A stretch of DNA of 64,000 nt from Agapetus fuscipes. Taxonomy: Eukaryota; Arthropoda; Insecta; Trichoptera; Glossosomatidae. The first letter of the stretch is position 1. Each line of letters begins with the position of its first letter. The notes under the pieces were generated by a model, which had not been told where the DNA came from, did not search any database, and saw nothing but the letters and a program-made list of their open reading frames with translations. Location: the NCBI GenBank assembly GCA_951799405.1, contig OX637339.1:15996001-16060000 (forward strand). Direction: 5' to 3'. Both the position numbers and the translations under genes were made by a program. Shown piece after piece: positions 54,422 to 64,000 of the stretch.

Positions 54422-54600
54422 TGGTACGTAGTCTAGTGGTTAACACTTTGTGATTGAAAGGTAGAGGGGTTGAATCCCGGCGGAGCACGAAAAAATATTT
54501 CATTTTTTAAATTTGTTCACTGCGTTTCTTGAAAAAATAGTCTACCTTTACTTAAGACCCTCACCATAGGTCCATCCAGCCTTAAACCAACTGGCAAAAA
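54422..54600 (+). mobile_element. SINE-B copy, diverged
   Basis: GTACGTAGTCTAGTGGTTAA, GGTTGAATCCCGGCGGAGCA and AGGTCCATCCAGCCTTAAAC; 3' end missing. Confidence 0.78.
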
Positions 54601-54621
54601 AAAACCAAACCACAACGCAAA

Positions 54622-54947
54622 AAAAGCAACTAAGCTACACATATAGTGTAACTTCTTGCCGCGTTATCCCCGAAGGGGTCGCATGTGGCGAGTTGAACCA
54701 ATTTATTTTTACAGGTAAGGGGGCCGGCCTTACGCCAACCACTTCAGTTGAAGTGGGGGTTTCCCAGCTCCCGAGGGGGCTGGTACTCATTTCTTGTGAA
54801 GGCTGAGTAAACCTTGCCGGTATTTTATTTTGGGGTTTGAAATAAACACCGCAACGGGAAATCATTTCTGACACTCTCGATGGGATTCGAACCCGAGCTC
54901 ACGGCATGGAATGCAAGCACTCTACCAACTGAGCTATCGACCGGGCC
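54622..54947 (-). mobile_element. SINE-C copy, near consensus
   Basis: Full length with intact A and B boxes at the right end (ACTGAGCTATCGACCGGGCC on plus). Differs from 51946-52266 by few bases. Confidence 0.92.
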
Positions 54948-55399
54948 GGCCGCGATTCATGTTTTTTTTTGGTTTTCATGGATTTTTTGCCCCCCCAGAA
55001 TCCCTAAAGCACGTGGCGTAAACGGCGCGATATTGTGAGCAGTTACCTATACTCGCCTGGGGTAATTTTGTGTTAAAATTCGACATTGTTTTGAAAGGGA
55101 GTTGGCAATAAAACACCACGCTTGCCAAACGGGTTGGTGAGTTGTTGTTATCAGCCGCCCCTAACATGGGCTGCAGAGGCTGTTTGCAGCCGCCCATTCA
55201 GGATCAGACGCTACTACCAGTTGGTTCGCGAGAGGTATTTTATTTACCTCCTTCTCCTCTATATTTAGTGAGCTTTCCCCTATCTGCCACCTGGGCGGTT
55301 ACAGGCTCCGCTTAAGGATATTCTACTCAGCTTCAAGAAAACCCTTATTTTATTGGGTTTATTTTTCTTGGCTGTATAATATTATAATCTCTTTAATTT
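54948..55399. other. unassigned stretch
   Basis: GC-richer than its surroundings (CCGCCCCTAACATGGGCTGC). Possibly a transposon piece, but no family is recognised and no coding frame supported. Confidence 0.3.
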
Positions 55400-55615
55400 A
55401 TTATCTAAATTGTAAAAATATATGGACATTTAAGGCTAAGATATATTTAATGAATGCACACAAGCAGACGCGTGTAAATTTACGCTCACACATGCTGCTC
55501 GTGTACTTAAAAAAAACACATGAACATTAACCTTGCAACTCCTGAAATTGGGGTGGCATTGTCAAAAGCGAACCAAGTTTTGACAGCTTGGGGTCAGCCT
55601 CACACCTACCTTAAT
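55400..55615 (-). mobile_element. SINE-A copy, old subfamily
   Basis: ATCTAAATTGTAAAAATATA, ACACATGCTGCTCGTGTACT, GTGGCATTGTCAAAAGCGAA and GTCAGCCTCACACCTACCTT in order. Confidence 0.75.
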
Positions 55616-55748
55616 ACTATTTGATAATAATAATTTATTTTGAATTGTACACTTTTATTAATAAAGCTGGTTAATTTTTTCAATTAATATTTTTGTTTGT
55701 TCGACGAGTACATAAAGCGTAGTTTATTTATGTAGTTAGACAAACTAA

Positions 55749-55875
55749 GGCTCGGTATTTTTAACGTTAGCATAACAACTTTATACTGAATGATAAGAAC
55801 GCACATAAGTCAATCGTATTGGTAGATTGTTTTATCAGTTTAAAATCACACAAACTAACGTTGAAAATACCGGGT
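55749..55875. mobile_element. MITE (family M2)
   Basis: GGCTCGGTATTTTTAACGTT mirrors TAACGTTGAAAATACCGGG. The interior matches 47749-47876. Confidence 0.85.
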
Positions 55876-55914
55876 ATAAGAAATAAAAGTTGAAACTTAT
55901 TTTTCCTCTTGTTA

Positions 55915-56178
55915 TAGATCTATGATCTGTTTATTGTGGAACTCCTTCCTGTGATGCAGAAGACCAGCTGTTCTTCCATAATTTGGGAGGGCGACCTGGT
56001 AGACGCTGGCCGGTATCTCCTGCGCCACGACTCGGGCTATCCTTCCGCTGTTCATGCGGTCTACATGGTCCCTCCAGAACCGTCTCCTCTTCCTGCTCCA
56101 TCTGACGTTGTCTTTTGTTGATACTAAGTCTAATAATCATTATAATAATCTAATGATTTCATTTGACTACATTAATAT
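55915..56178 (-). mobile_element. LINE C-terminal fragment, frameshifted
   Basis: The minus strand alternates frames to give RRRFWRDHVDRMNSGRIAR, ASVYQVALPNYGRT and SSASQEGVP, the type of ORF end seen in insect LINEs with a WRDHVDRM motif. A 110-base part of it is repeated at 56605-56730. Confidence 0.6.
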
Positions 56179-56604
56179 CGACGGTTAAAAGGCAGTAGGG
56201 CACAACAGACATTTTGGTCAAAAATGAGTTATGAATGCTATCGTACCTACTTGAAATCTTCCGCTCTTTCTAATGCGCTAACTCCCATAGCTCTACGATG
56301 TTTTTTTGTGTTGTTTATGCCCAAGCAAATAAATTGGTTTTCAAAGTATGGTTTTGGTGTACCTAACCGACAAGATTTTAGCCTTTTTTGTCCTAAAGAT
56401 GCTTGTGACATAAAAAATCGTAAAACCACATTAATAGGAATGCCAAAAAATGCGTTTTTTTTTAAATTTTAGAGCTGTTTTGATTTTAACGATATGATAA
56501 AAAATAAAAAAGGTATGCCATTTTTCTGCATGCTCAAACTTTAAACTGCTCTTCTTGACAATTTAGTTTATGTCACTTACGTAGGTACTGCCTTTTAACC
56601 GTCG
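56179..56604. mobile_element. DNA element with 19-base inverted ends
   Basis: CGACGGTTAAAAGGCAGTA at the left mirrors TACTGCCTTTTAACCGTCG at the right. A plus-strand frame of 82 codons (56224-56472) starts MSYECYRTYLKSSALSN. I do not recognise it. It could be the remnant of a transposase or simply chance. Confidence 0.75.
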
Positions 56605-56730
56605 ATATGGTCCCTTCAGAACCGTCTCCTCTTCCTGCTCCATCTGACGATGTTTTTTGTTGATCCTAAGTTTAAACATCATTATAAGAATATATTGGTT
56701 GTATATGACTACATTAATATCCACTTTTTT
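56605..56730 (-). repeat. second copy of the LINE fragment segment
   Basis: ATGGTCCCTTCAGAACCGTC to GACTACATTAATAT repeats 56068-56178 with differences. The inverted-end element lies exactly between the copies. Confidence 0.75.
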
Positions 56731-57039
56731 ACTAGTTCTAGGTCGTCGATTGGAAAGGAGTAATTAATATTTTATTAAGAATGAATTCGTGAGGCGCTGA
56801 TATGAAAACGCTGAGTATCTTTCATAGCACATTACAATAATGCAGTGCATCCTTCCCAAGACAATAATAGGTGTCAATATATTTGCTCACGACGCGCATA
56901 AAACTTCATCAAAGCCATCGGGAAATTAGAGCAAGATCTAGAGCAGGGATCTCAAAGTATTGCTATGTTTTATATCGGGTTCACTCTTAATAAAATCTTA
57001 ATTATATTTATTTGAAAGTTTTTTTTTAACAAGTTAAAA
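56731..57039. other. unassigned spacer
   Basis: No gene or repeat family seen. Confidence 0.35.
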
Positions 57040-57520
57040 AAAAACACAACTAAGCTACCCGTATAGTGTAACTTCTCGCCTGCGTTATCCCCGAAGGGGT
57101 CGCATGTGGTGATTCGGGACTTCTTTATTTTTACGGGTAAGGGTACGGTAAAGCACACCAACCACTTTCAGTTGAAGTGGGAGTTTCCCAGCTCCCGGGG
57201 GGGCTGGTTCTCATTTCTTGTGAAGGGCTCTCGGCATGAAATGCAAGCATTATACCAACTGAGCTATCGACCTTTTTACGAGCTTGGTCGTCGTCGCTAC
57301 AAAGCGCCAATTCTCAAGCAAGACCCAGTTGCTGTAAGGCTGGATGGAATTTTTTGATGACAGGTCTTTGGTAAAGGTTGTATGAATTTTTCAATCCAGC
57401 GAAGACCATATTTGAAAATAGAAATGGTATATTTTTTGTGCTCCGCTGGGATTTGAGCCCACAACCTTCCATTTACGAGTCGGAAGTGCTACCACTGAAC
57501 TACAGACCGGTCGGTTGTCT
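57040..57520 (-). mobile_element. composite SINE B-C
   Basis: The left part is SINE-C (57040-57270) lacking the GTGTCAGAAATGATTTCCCG section. The right part is SINE-B (57280-57520). The junction on the minus strand is GTAGCGACGACGACCAAGCT then CGTAAAAAGGTCGATAGCTC, the same fusion as at 31576-32075. Confidence 0.88.
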
Positions 57521-57574
57521 CTGCTTGTTCATATTTTCATCTCAATGAAAGATTTGCTTGCTCGGTCTATAATA

Positions 57575-57840
57575 ATAATAATCTATAATCTATGTTGCAA
57601 AGATATTTTAACATTTAAAGCTCATATCAAATGCATGCCCACAAACAAACACGTATAAATTCGCGCTTCAACATGCTGCAAGTGGACTTACAACATAAAT
57701 ACCCAAATCTCAAATTAACATACACCCTGCAACTCTGGCTGACCTTCCCTGAAACAGGGGTGACATGGACGAAGTGAATTATTTTTCACAACATGGTTGG
57801 TCAGCTGCATACCAACCTATACATAAGTCAAGAAACCCTT
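57575..57840 (-). mobile_element. SINE-A copy
   Basis: It runs from AATAATCTATAATCTATGTT through ACATGCTGCAAGTGGACTTA to GTCAGCTGCATACCAACCTA. Confidence 0.85.
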
Positions 57841-57844
57841 ACCT

Positions 57845-57948
57845 TCAAAAATAAAATGTTTCCTCTCGCCACATGCGAAATCCTTTGGGGTTAACGCGGC
57901 AAGAAGTTACACTTTATGTGTAGCTTAGTTGCGTTGCATTCAGTGTTT
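57845..57948 (+). mobile_element. SINE-C 3' fragment
   Basis: CACATGCGAAATCCTTTGGG to TGTGTAGCTTAGTTGCGTTG. Confidence 0.75.
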
Positions 57949-58239
57949 GAATTTAAGCGCTTGAGGACGCCTGCTCTGGTTCTATTTAAAAGTGGTCTCA
58001 TTATTGTATAATGGAGCGATCTGCACTTCCCAAATCCTGCCCGCAAGGTCGCCGCGTGACGCCGCTATTGACAAACCTCGCTCTACCAAGATGTGGAGCG
58101 GTCGGAGGACGAGCCATGTTGCGAAATCACAGGTGGACCAAAGCTAGGCAACTGTGAAGCGACTGGGACGAGACGGCGATGCAACGCGAATCTAGAAGAA
58201 ATCATGCAAACCGCCACGTCCTCCCAGTGCTTGTTTGGT

Positions 58240-58930
58240 TTGATGATGATTTGTAGAGCGCCGTTTCGTGGCTACTGTCACTTCTTCTTCTTTTTGTGCC
58301 ACTTGTAACGAAGATCGGCGATCATCATAGCTAGGGACTTGGTGCTTCTGCCGAACCACTGTCGTAGGTTATTCAGCCACGATGTCCTTCGGCGTCCCTG
58401 AGATCTTCTCCCCTCAATCTTACCCTGAATGATAAGATGAAGGAGACGGTACTTATCATTTCTCATAATGTGACCGAAGTACATTAGCTTTCTCTGCTTA
58501 ATGGTAGGCAGGAGCTCCTTTGTAGTGCGCATTCACTGCAAGGGCGCTTTCAGGCTTGACGCGGCGGTGAAGAAATGGGTCTTCATTCCCTTCTTAAAGC
58601 TCTCGATATCTTCCTTGGTGCGCACTTCTGGGGGCAGCTGGTACCAAGTGGACGGTCCCGCAACGGCGAAAGCGCAGTCTCCGAACACTGTGCTTCTTTT
58701 TCGGCATTGTGTACTGACTGAGGTAAGAGCATTGTCGACAGATCGCAGAGTGAGCCCACTCTCACTCAGACTCCTCGGTATTATCAGCTCCTGCAAGTAT
58801 TCTGGCGCCACTCTATGCAGCGCTTTATGTACCGTGAGACCCAGCTTGAATTTGATCCTTTCTGGGATCTTCAGCGAGCGGAGCTTTTGCAGGAGTGGGG
58901 TGATGTGGCAGTACTTGCTCTACCCATAGA
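58240..58930 (-). mobile_element. CR1/L2-like LINE 3' end, interrupted
   Basis: The minus strand encodes YCHITPLLQKLRSLKIPER, LGLTVHKALHRVAPEYLQ, FGDCAFAVAGPSTWYQLPPE and FKKGMKTHFFTAASSLKA, then stop. The 3' UTR ends CGGCGCTCTACAAATCATCA. A second LINE piece is inserted just after the stop codon. Sister copy at 60910-61308. Confidence 0.85.
58281..58535 (-). mobile_element. LINE 3' fragment nested in the L2-like copy
   Basis: The frame reads QRKLMYFGHIMRNDKYRLLH, GKIEGRRSQGRRRTSWLNNL and MIADLRYKWH, then an (AAG)n tail. Removing it restores the continuity seen in the sister element; a short TCA repeat flanks it. Confidence 0.85.
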
Positions 58931-59304
58931 TGATCTACCATAGGCTTATCTACTATTCTATTTTTTTGTTTTGATTGTTACGTGAGTTTCATTAACGAAA
59001 ATTCTAGACCGTACGCCTTAGCCCCTCGACCAAGCCCACGACCAAGTTTACTGCAACTCTAGTGTCTCCATGTGATCGAGGCTTGATTGCATGCAATGAA
59101 ATATGAAGATTTCTTCATACTTAAGGTATATTTTAATTACGATGCGTTAATTTAATATTTTGGTTTAAAATTTATACGATCTGTGATGATATCCGCTTCG
59201 AGAACTGAGTATATACCAATAAAAGATGCACGTAGTCACGATTATGTTTGTATTGCGTAGAAATAGAGTCGATATAAATAGGTTTCAACTTTTTTACATT
59301 ACAA

Positions 59305-59565
59305 TATTTTCCTTGACTTATAGGTTGGTATGAGGCTGACCACCCATACTGTAAAAAATGGTTCACTTTGCCAATGTCACCCCTGTTTCAGGGAAGGTCG
59401 GCAAAAGTTGTGGGGCTTATGTTCATTTGAGGTTTGGATTTTATTTGTAAGTACACATTCAGCATTTGTAAGCGCGAACTACACTTGTTGGTTTGTGGGC
59501 ATACATCTGAGAGCTTTAAATGAATATATCCTTGCAACTTAGATTATAGATTATTATAGATTATT
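59305..59565 (+). mobile_element. SINE-A copy, full length
   Basis: It runs from CTTGACTTATAGGTTGGTAT to GCAACTTAGATTATAGATTA. It matches 15520-15772 so closely that the same translated stretch of 70 codons (EVWILFVSTHSAFVSAN) appears from both, so they share a recent source. Confidence 0.92.
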
Positions 59566-59587
59566 ATAGAATATCAAAAGTTTATCA

Positions 59588-59969
59588 GGGCTTTTCTTAA
59601 AAATTTTAGTCGTCGGTTGAGCCCACGCTTTGACAAAATAATGATGCCTGGCCTGAAAGTCTCATCACCACGGTCATTCTTACCTACCGAATTTTGGTAA
59701 TATTTGTATGAAAACTAATCATAATCATAAGGTTTTTATTGTTTTTATCAATATGTACAAAATATTACAATAAAAATAAATTTAAAAAATGTAATTACAA
59801 TAAATACTCCCCAAAGTAAGCATAGCTTGTGTTTTGGGGCTGTTCATCAGCTTTTCAATCAGCTGTTCACTTGCGGCCATCTTGGATTGACAGGTCTTCC
59901 TACAAATGCATCAATAGTTTGTCAAAGCGTGGGCTCAACGGACGACTAAAATGTCTAAGAATAGCCCCG
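59588..59969. mobile_element. MITE (family M1) with insertion
   Basis: The ends TTTTAGTCGTCGGTTGAGCC and GGACGACTAAAATGTCTAAG match 19212-19447. About 137 extra bases (59719-59856) are flanked by AATCA repeats. The insert ends in a T-rich LINE/SINE-like tail read on the minus strand. Confidence 0.85.
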
Positions 59970-60019
59970 TAAGAATTTATTTCCTCAAAAAAAAATCAAA
60001 GCAAAATAGTAAATAATAG

Positions 60020-60312
60020 TATAAAGATGATTTATTTGGTGAGCGCTGTTTTTGTGTGAATCACACCTCAAGAGCCCGCTGCGAGCTTGGTCGTCGCTGT
60101 AGAAACCGCTAATTCTCAAGCAAGACCCAGTTGCTGTAAGGCCGCATGGACCTTTTGATGACCGGTCTTTGGTAAAGGTATATGAATTTTTCAACCCAGC
60201 GAAGAGCATATTTGAAAATATAAATGGCACATTTTTTGTGTTCCACCGGGATTCCAACTCACAACCTTCCGTTTACGAGTCTGAAGCGTTACTGCTAGAC
60301 TACGGACCGGTA
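60020..60312 (-). mobile_element. SINE-B copy, full length
   Basis: GATTTATTTGGTGAGCGCTG at the left, CACCGGGATTCCAACTCACA (B box altered) and GCTAGACTACGGACCGGT at the right. Confidence 0.9.
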
Positions 60313-60397
60313 CTTATTGACCCTCAGGGTCGCAAGATATTAAAAATCAACTGCGTCATAATACTTAAATTTTTGAATAAACAGAATTTTTTTATCG

Positions 60398-60630
60398 CGT
60401 TGCTCCTGAAGGGTCACATATGGCAAATGGTACCTTTTTATTTGCACAGGTAATAGAACCAGTTTTATGCCAAACACCTCACTGAAAAAGGGGGTTTCCC
60501 TGTTCCAGAAGGGATAAGTTTTAATAAAACATTTTGTGAGCAGTGTTTTTGTATGAATGACATGAAAGTTCCATGCAGTTTTTATCGTCAGTATAGAAAG
60601 CACCGATTCTCAAACAAGACCCAGTTGTGT
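60398..60630 (-). mobile_element. SINE-C and SINE-B fragments
   Basis: 60398-60525 is SINE-C middle (GGTCACATATGGCAAATGGT, GGGGGTTTCCCTGTTCC). 60530-60630 is SINE-B 3' half (CGATTCTCAAACAAGACCCA). Confidence 0.6.
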
Positions 60631-60689
60631 GCTAATGTAATAATTTGAAATGAATTGTTAATTTAAAAAATGAAATTTCTTGTGGATGT

Positions 60690-61330
60690 TCCTTGACTTA
60701 TAGGTTGGTATGCAGCTGACCACTCATGCTGTAGAAAATGGTTCACTTGGCCAATCTCATCCCTGTTTCAGGGAAGGACGGCAAGAGTTGCAGGGTGTTT
60801 GTTAATTTGAGATTTGGGTTTTTATGTTATAGGTTCACATGCGGCATGTGCAAGCGTAAACTTATACGTGTTTGCTTGTTAAAAAGCATATACTTATGTG
60901 AATCCCCAATGTTACAAGCTCCACTGGCTGAGGATCCCAGAAAGGATCAAATTCAAGCTGGGTCTCACGGTACATAAAGCGCTGCATGGAGTGGCGCCAG
61001 AGTACTTGCAGGAGTTGATAATACCGAGGAGTCTGAGTGAGAGGGAGCTCACTCTGCGATCTGCCGACAGCGCTCTTACCTCTGTCAACACACAATGCAG
61101 AAAAAGAAGCACAGTGTTCGGAGACCACGCTTTCGCCGTTGCGGGACCGTCTACTTGGAACCAGCTGCCCCCAGAAGTGCGCGCCAAGGAAGGGATCGAG
61201 AGCTTCAAGAAGGGAATGAAGACCCATTTCTTCACCGCTGCGTCAAGCCTGAAAGCTCCCTTGCAGTGACAGTAGTCACGAAACGGCGCTCTACAAATCA
61301 TCATCATCTTTGCAACTTAGATTAGAACAA
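60690..61330 (+). mobile_element. SINE-A copy split by a LINE
   Basis: The head and body (60690-60915) run to GTGAATCCCCAATGTTACA. The tail ATCTTTGCAACTTAGATTAG resumes at about 61307. Confidence 0.88.
60910..61308 (+). mobile_element. CR1/L2-like LINE 3' end nested in SINE-A
   Basis: The frame reads LHWLRIPERIKFKLGLTVHK, APEYLQELIIPRSLSERELT, FGDHAFAVAGPSTWNQLPPE and ends SSLKAPLQ. The 3' UTR CGAAACGGCGCTCTACAAAT ends in (ATC)n. It is strongly 5' truncated. Confidence 0.88.
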
Positions 61331-61694
61331 TAGTTTTAAATTATAATGATGCAGGTTTATTTATTAATTAACACTGCTCTTTACAAAACATTTGATCTAT
61401 AGATCTACGAATCATCATTTTTTTGTACTGAAAATTCACTGCAGGCTGTGGATGAGCCATGGCTTTGCTGTTGGAGAATAGCACAGTAAGTGCCTAGATT
61501 TATATTAAATGCATTACTCGATTCTAATCGCAAATTTAGTACAAATTACGTAATATGTTTATTGGATATTAAATTCTATCATTCTGAAATTTATCGCCCT
61601 TGTAACTGGACAGTAATGCACACTAAGATATGTGTTTATATAGAAAGTTATTGCATGAAAGAGATTTGCATTTAAATTGCCAATTTACCCGCAG

Positions 61695-61790
61695 TGGAAA
61701 TGATGGTACGTACAGGCGAGAGTGGAGGAGAATCCTGGATTCAGCCAAGGCTCATCCAGGGCTGTCGAGCTCATGATGATGATGAAAAGT
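61695..61790 (+). mobile_element. LINE 3' tail fragment
   Basis: TGGAGGAGAATCCTGGATTC encodes WRRILDSAKAHPGLSS, then (GATGAT)n. It is the typical end of a LINE ORF. Confidence 0.6.
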
Positions 61791-61874
61791 TACAATATGC
61801 GTGTGGTCTAGTGGTTTATGCTTTAGTATCGATATCAGAAGGTATGTGGTTCAATTTTCAGAGAGGGAAAAAAA

Positions 61875-62320
61875 CGAAATCGTGGAACTTTATGCTGCGT
61901 TCTTCCCGAAGGGATCGCATGTGGCGAGTGGAACCTATTTATTTTTACAGGGAAGAGGATCCAACCACTTCAGTTGAAAAGGTGGTTTCCCAGCTCCCAA
62001 GAGTGCTGATACTCATTTCTTGTGAAGTCTAAGTGTTTTATTTTGGGTTGGAAATAAATACCGAAACGGGAAATCATTTCTGATGGGATTCGAACTCTTG
62101 CTGTCGGCATGGAATGCAAACATTCTATCAACTGAGCTAACGACCGGATTTTTTTACGAGCTCGGTCGTCGCTACAAAGACCCAGTTGCTGTAAGGATGG
62201 ATGGAGCTTTAGTAACCGGTCTTTAGTACAGACATTGAATTTTACAACTCAACGAAGAGCATTTTTGAAAATATAAAGTGTATTTTTTTTGCTCCACCGG
62301 GATACGATCCGATGTAGTTT
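61875..62320 (-). mobile_element. composite SINE B-C, older copy
   Basis: SINE-C (61875-62148) lacks several blocks. SINE-B (62155-62320) lacks GCTTGAGAATTGGCG. The minus-strand junction is TTTGTAGCGACGACCGAGCT, CGTAAAAAAATCCGGTCGTT, AGCTCAG, so it has the same fusion point as the other composites. Confidence 0.82.
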
Positions 62321-62985
62321 TTAAATTATTTTTTGAATTTTTTTTTCTGAATATTACACTCATTTTTACAAAGTAGGTTGGCGGCCCCATGAGCTACACA
62401 TAACTTGTATCGTTGCGTTTGCCAGACAAAGGTGAGAACTGCGTGTTAAAATTTTGCAGTTACTGCACTGGCAGACTTAATTAGACAAAACGCTATGAAC
62501 CCAGTTGTTCAGATCTTCATCAGCTGTTCTCACAGTGGGTTACTACATGTAAACATTTTGTCATATTGTATGAAATCCACACTCATTGTTTTTTGTGCCT
62601 CTTCAATGAAGATTGGCGATCATCATAGCAATTTCACCTTCGATATAGCTTCACAAAAGAGGCTTGTTGAGCTTATAACAAACCACTGTCTCAGGTTTTT
62701 AAATCAAGACGTTCTCCTTTTATGATGCGATATCAAGATTTTCTTCCCTGTATGATGAGATACAAGAGTTTTCTCATACTTATGTACTTTTTGTATGGCC
62801 GGCAAGCGCAACAAATTTCTTGGCCATTGGGCCGCATCAGAGGCGAAGATTCAAGCCCTTCATCCACTTCACTGCTCCTGGCGTGGCTTCATGGAGGTTT
62901 TTCAGGCCTAAAGGGTGTCTATTACTTATTATGTGGCTGAAATAAACCTATTTTATCCTTTCGATGGGAATGGGGAGTTTGTGAC
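62321..62985. other. unassigned stretch
   Basis: Frames at 62495-62940 have no domain or splice support. Confidence 0.35.
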
Positions 62986-63245
62986 TAAGGGCCTGTTGCA
63001 CCAAACTCCAATCAGACGAAAATCAAAAGTAAGTGTGATTTCTCCCTTTCAAATCAAACAATTGATTGCATATACGTAAGTCAGCTGATGTGAATCATAT
63101 TTCCTGTTCAAATTCCATCACATTTTTACCAACTTTCGAGAAATATTTAACCGAGGTCCTTACTCTAGTAAGTAGTTCTAACTAAGCAATCAAATTTGAT
63201 GTTTCAATCAAATATTGATTGGAAGTTGGTGCAACAGGCCCTTAG
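62986..63245. mobile_element. MITE with GGGCCTGTTGCACC ends
   Basis: CTAAGGGCCTGTTGCACCAA mirrors TTGGTGCAACAGGCCCTTAG. The ends continue as CCAATCA on both sides. This terminus type is frequent in insect genomes. Confidence 0.88.
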
Positions 63246-63289
63246 CTTTTACTAAACAGCAGCGTCAAGCACAGACATAATTAATAATA

Positions 63290-63400
63290 GTAATAATTCA
63301 GGATTTTTATAGCGCCTTTTCATGACTCTTGTTCAACCCAAAGGCGCTTGAATTAGAAGCAAAGGCAAGGATTGAGGGAAGAGGTTGTAGGATGATCATC
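63290..63400 (-). mobile_element. L2-like 3' UTR fragment
   Basis: TTTTTATAGCGCCTTTTCAT and CAACCCAAAGGCGCTTGAAT follow an AATAATAGTAATAATTC tail read from the left. Same 3' end style as 36545-36620. Confidence 0.55.
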
Positions 63401-63664
63401 ATCATCAATGGCTCCACAACTCGAGGTGGATCTAGGACTCCTTGATCAATATCAAATATCGATGCCTGTCCACCACCTTCCTTTTTTCGCCCCATACTCC
63501 TACCGCACAGCAGTCCGTCACCACTCCGTCCAGCCGCTTAAATTTGTGTCTTCCCACTGCCCTGCGCACTTTTAGATCTGTCTTCAAAAGTACCTTTTCC
63601 TCGCTTCGATCGTCAACTTATTGCATGTGACCCAGCCAATGTGTTTTTAAAGGTCGTAAATATA

Positions 63665-63815
63665 TACCAGAAACGCTATTCTGCTAAATTCCTTACACTT
63701 TGGATATCAATCCAAGTTGGAGCTTGCTACCGCATGCGAAAGAGCTCCATGGATAAAAAATCACAGTACACCTTATTTTTCGACGCGAATTGCTATCTCG
63801 AATAGCGCTTCAGGG
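63665..63815. mobile_element. MITE (family M3), rearranged copy
   Basis: CGCTATTCTGCTAAATTCCT at the left and TCGAATAGCGCTT at the right, with GCGAAAGAGCTCCATGGATA inside, as at 13825-14005. Directly followed by an M1 fragment (GGAAGTCTCATCACCACGG). Confidence 0.65.
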
Positions 63816-63879
63816 CTGGAAGTCTCATCACCACGGTAATTCTTACCTACATACCTAATATCGGTGCTTAGATCTGCTG

Positions 63880-64000
63880 TGTCTGGTGGGGCCAGACTCA
63901 ACGAACCCATCAGATTTTGTGCGACACGCTTTGGCGACCGAGGGTTCCGCAATGGCGCACCCTTGGTGTGGAATAAACTGCCCGTGGAGGTCAGGACGGC
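63880..64000 (+). mobile_element. LINE ORF C-terminus running off the window
   Basis: The frame contains GARLNEPIRFCATRFGDRGF then GAPLVWNKLPVEVR, matching the FGDRAF...WNSLP..R pattern of the CR1/L2-like copies above. Confidence 0.65.

Noticed and set aside
58093..58308. frame with SEDEPCCEITGGPKLGNCEA
   Set aside because: Probably part of a decayed mobile element; I could not assign it to a family, so it is not listed as a gene.
1..64000. a CRISPR array, phage, plasmid or bacterial operon
   Set aside because: The repeats are dispersed eukaryotic SINEs and MITEs of varied spacing and orientation, and the genes are intron-bearing animal genes.

Overview
The window is animal nuclear DNA, almost certainly from an insect. 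It is AT-rich, its genes have introns with GT-AG junctions, it encodes a pro-resilin-type cuticle protein, and it is packed with tRNA-derived SINEs, MITEs, CR1/L2-like LINE fragments and Penelope-like remnants. I cannot name the order with confidence; a beetle or another insect with a repeat-rich genome would fit. There are no prokaryotic features, true tRNA or rRNA genes, or CRISPR arrays.

Layout. 1-6.2 kb is repeats only. 6.5-8.9 kb (minus) is a two-exon C2H2 zinc-finger gene (627 aa predicted). 11.2-14.7 kb (minus) is its tandem paralogue (854 aa predicted), with the intron at the equivalent place. 15-27 kb is a repeat sea of SINEs, MITEs, foldbacks and LINE tails. 27.1-41.7 kb (plus) is a seven-exon gene for a secreted Pro/Gln/Tyr-rich protein of cuticle type (400 aa predicted), with a TATA/Inr promoter and introns full of repeats, including an antisense L2-like LINE. 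44.2-47.3 kb (minus) is a pro-resilin-like cuticular protein (261 aa predicted). Its untranslated first exon and TATA promoter are probably near 54.0-54.1 kb. 54.4-64 kb is again repeats, with several nested insertions and the C-terminal ends of LINE reverse transcriptases.

Four real protein genes were reconstructed by joining exons so that the reading frame is continuous and the total length divides by three. The two structural genes converge, share one design (TATA promoter, a tiny Met-Lys or Met-Arg first coding exon, signal peptide in the next exon, tyrosine/proline repeats) and probably contribute to the same extracellular matrix. The two zinc-finger genes are likely nuclear DNA-binding regulators from a local duplication.

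Three SINE families dominate. SINE-A is about 250 bp with an (AGATT)n tail. SINE-B is about 290 bp with a tRNA-like head and (ATT)n tail. SINE-C is about 315 bp with a tRNA-like head. Names are mine. B and C also occur as a composite B-C element at several loci with the same junction. All calls are from reading the sequence; no database search was possible.
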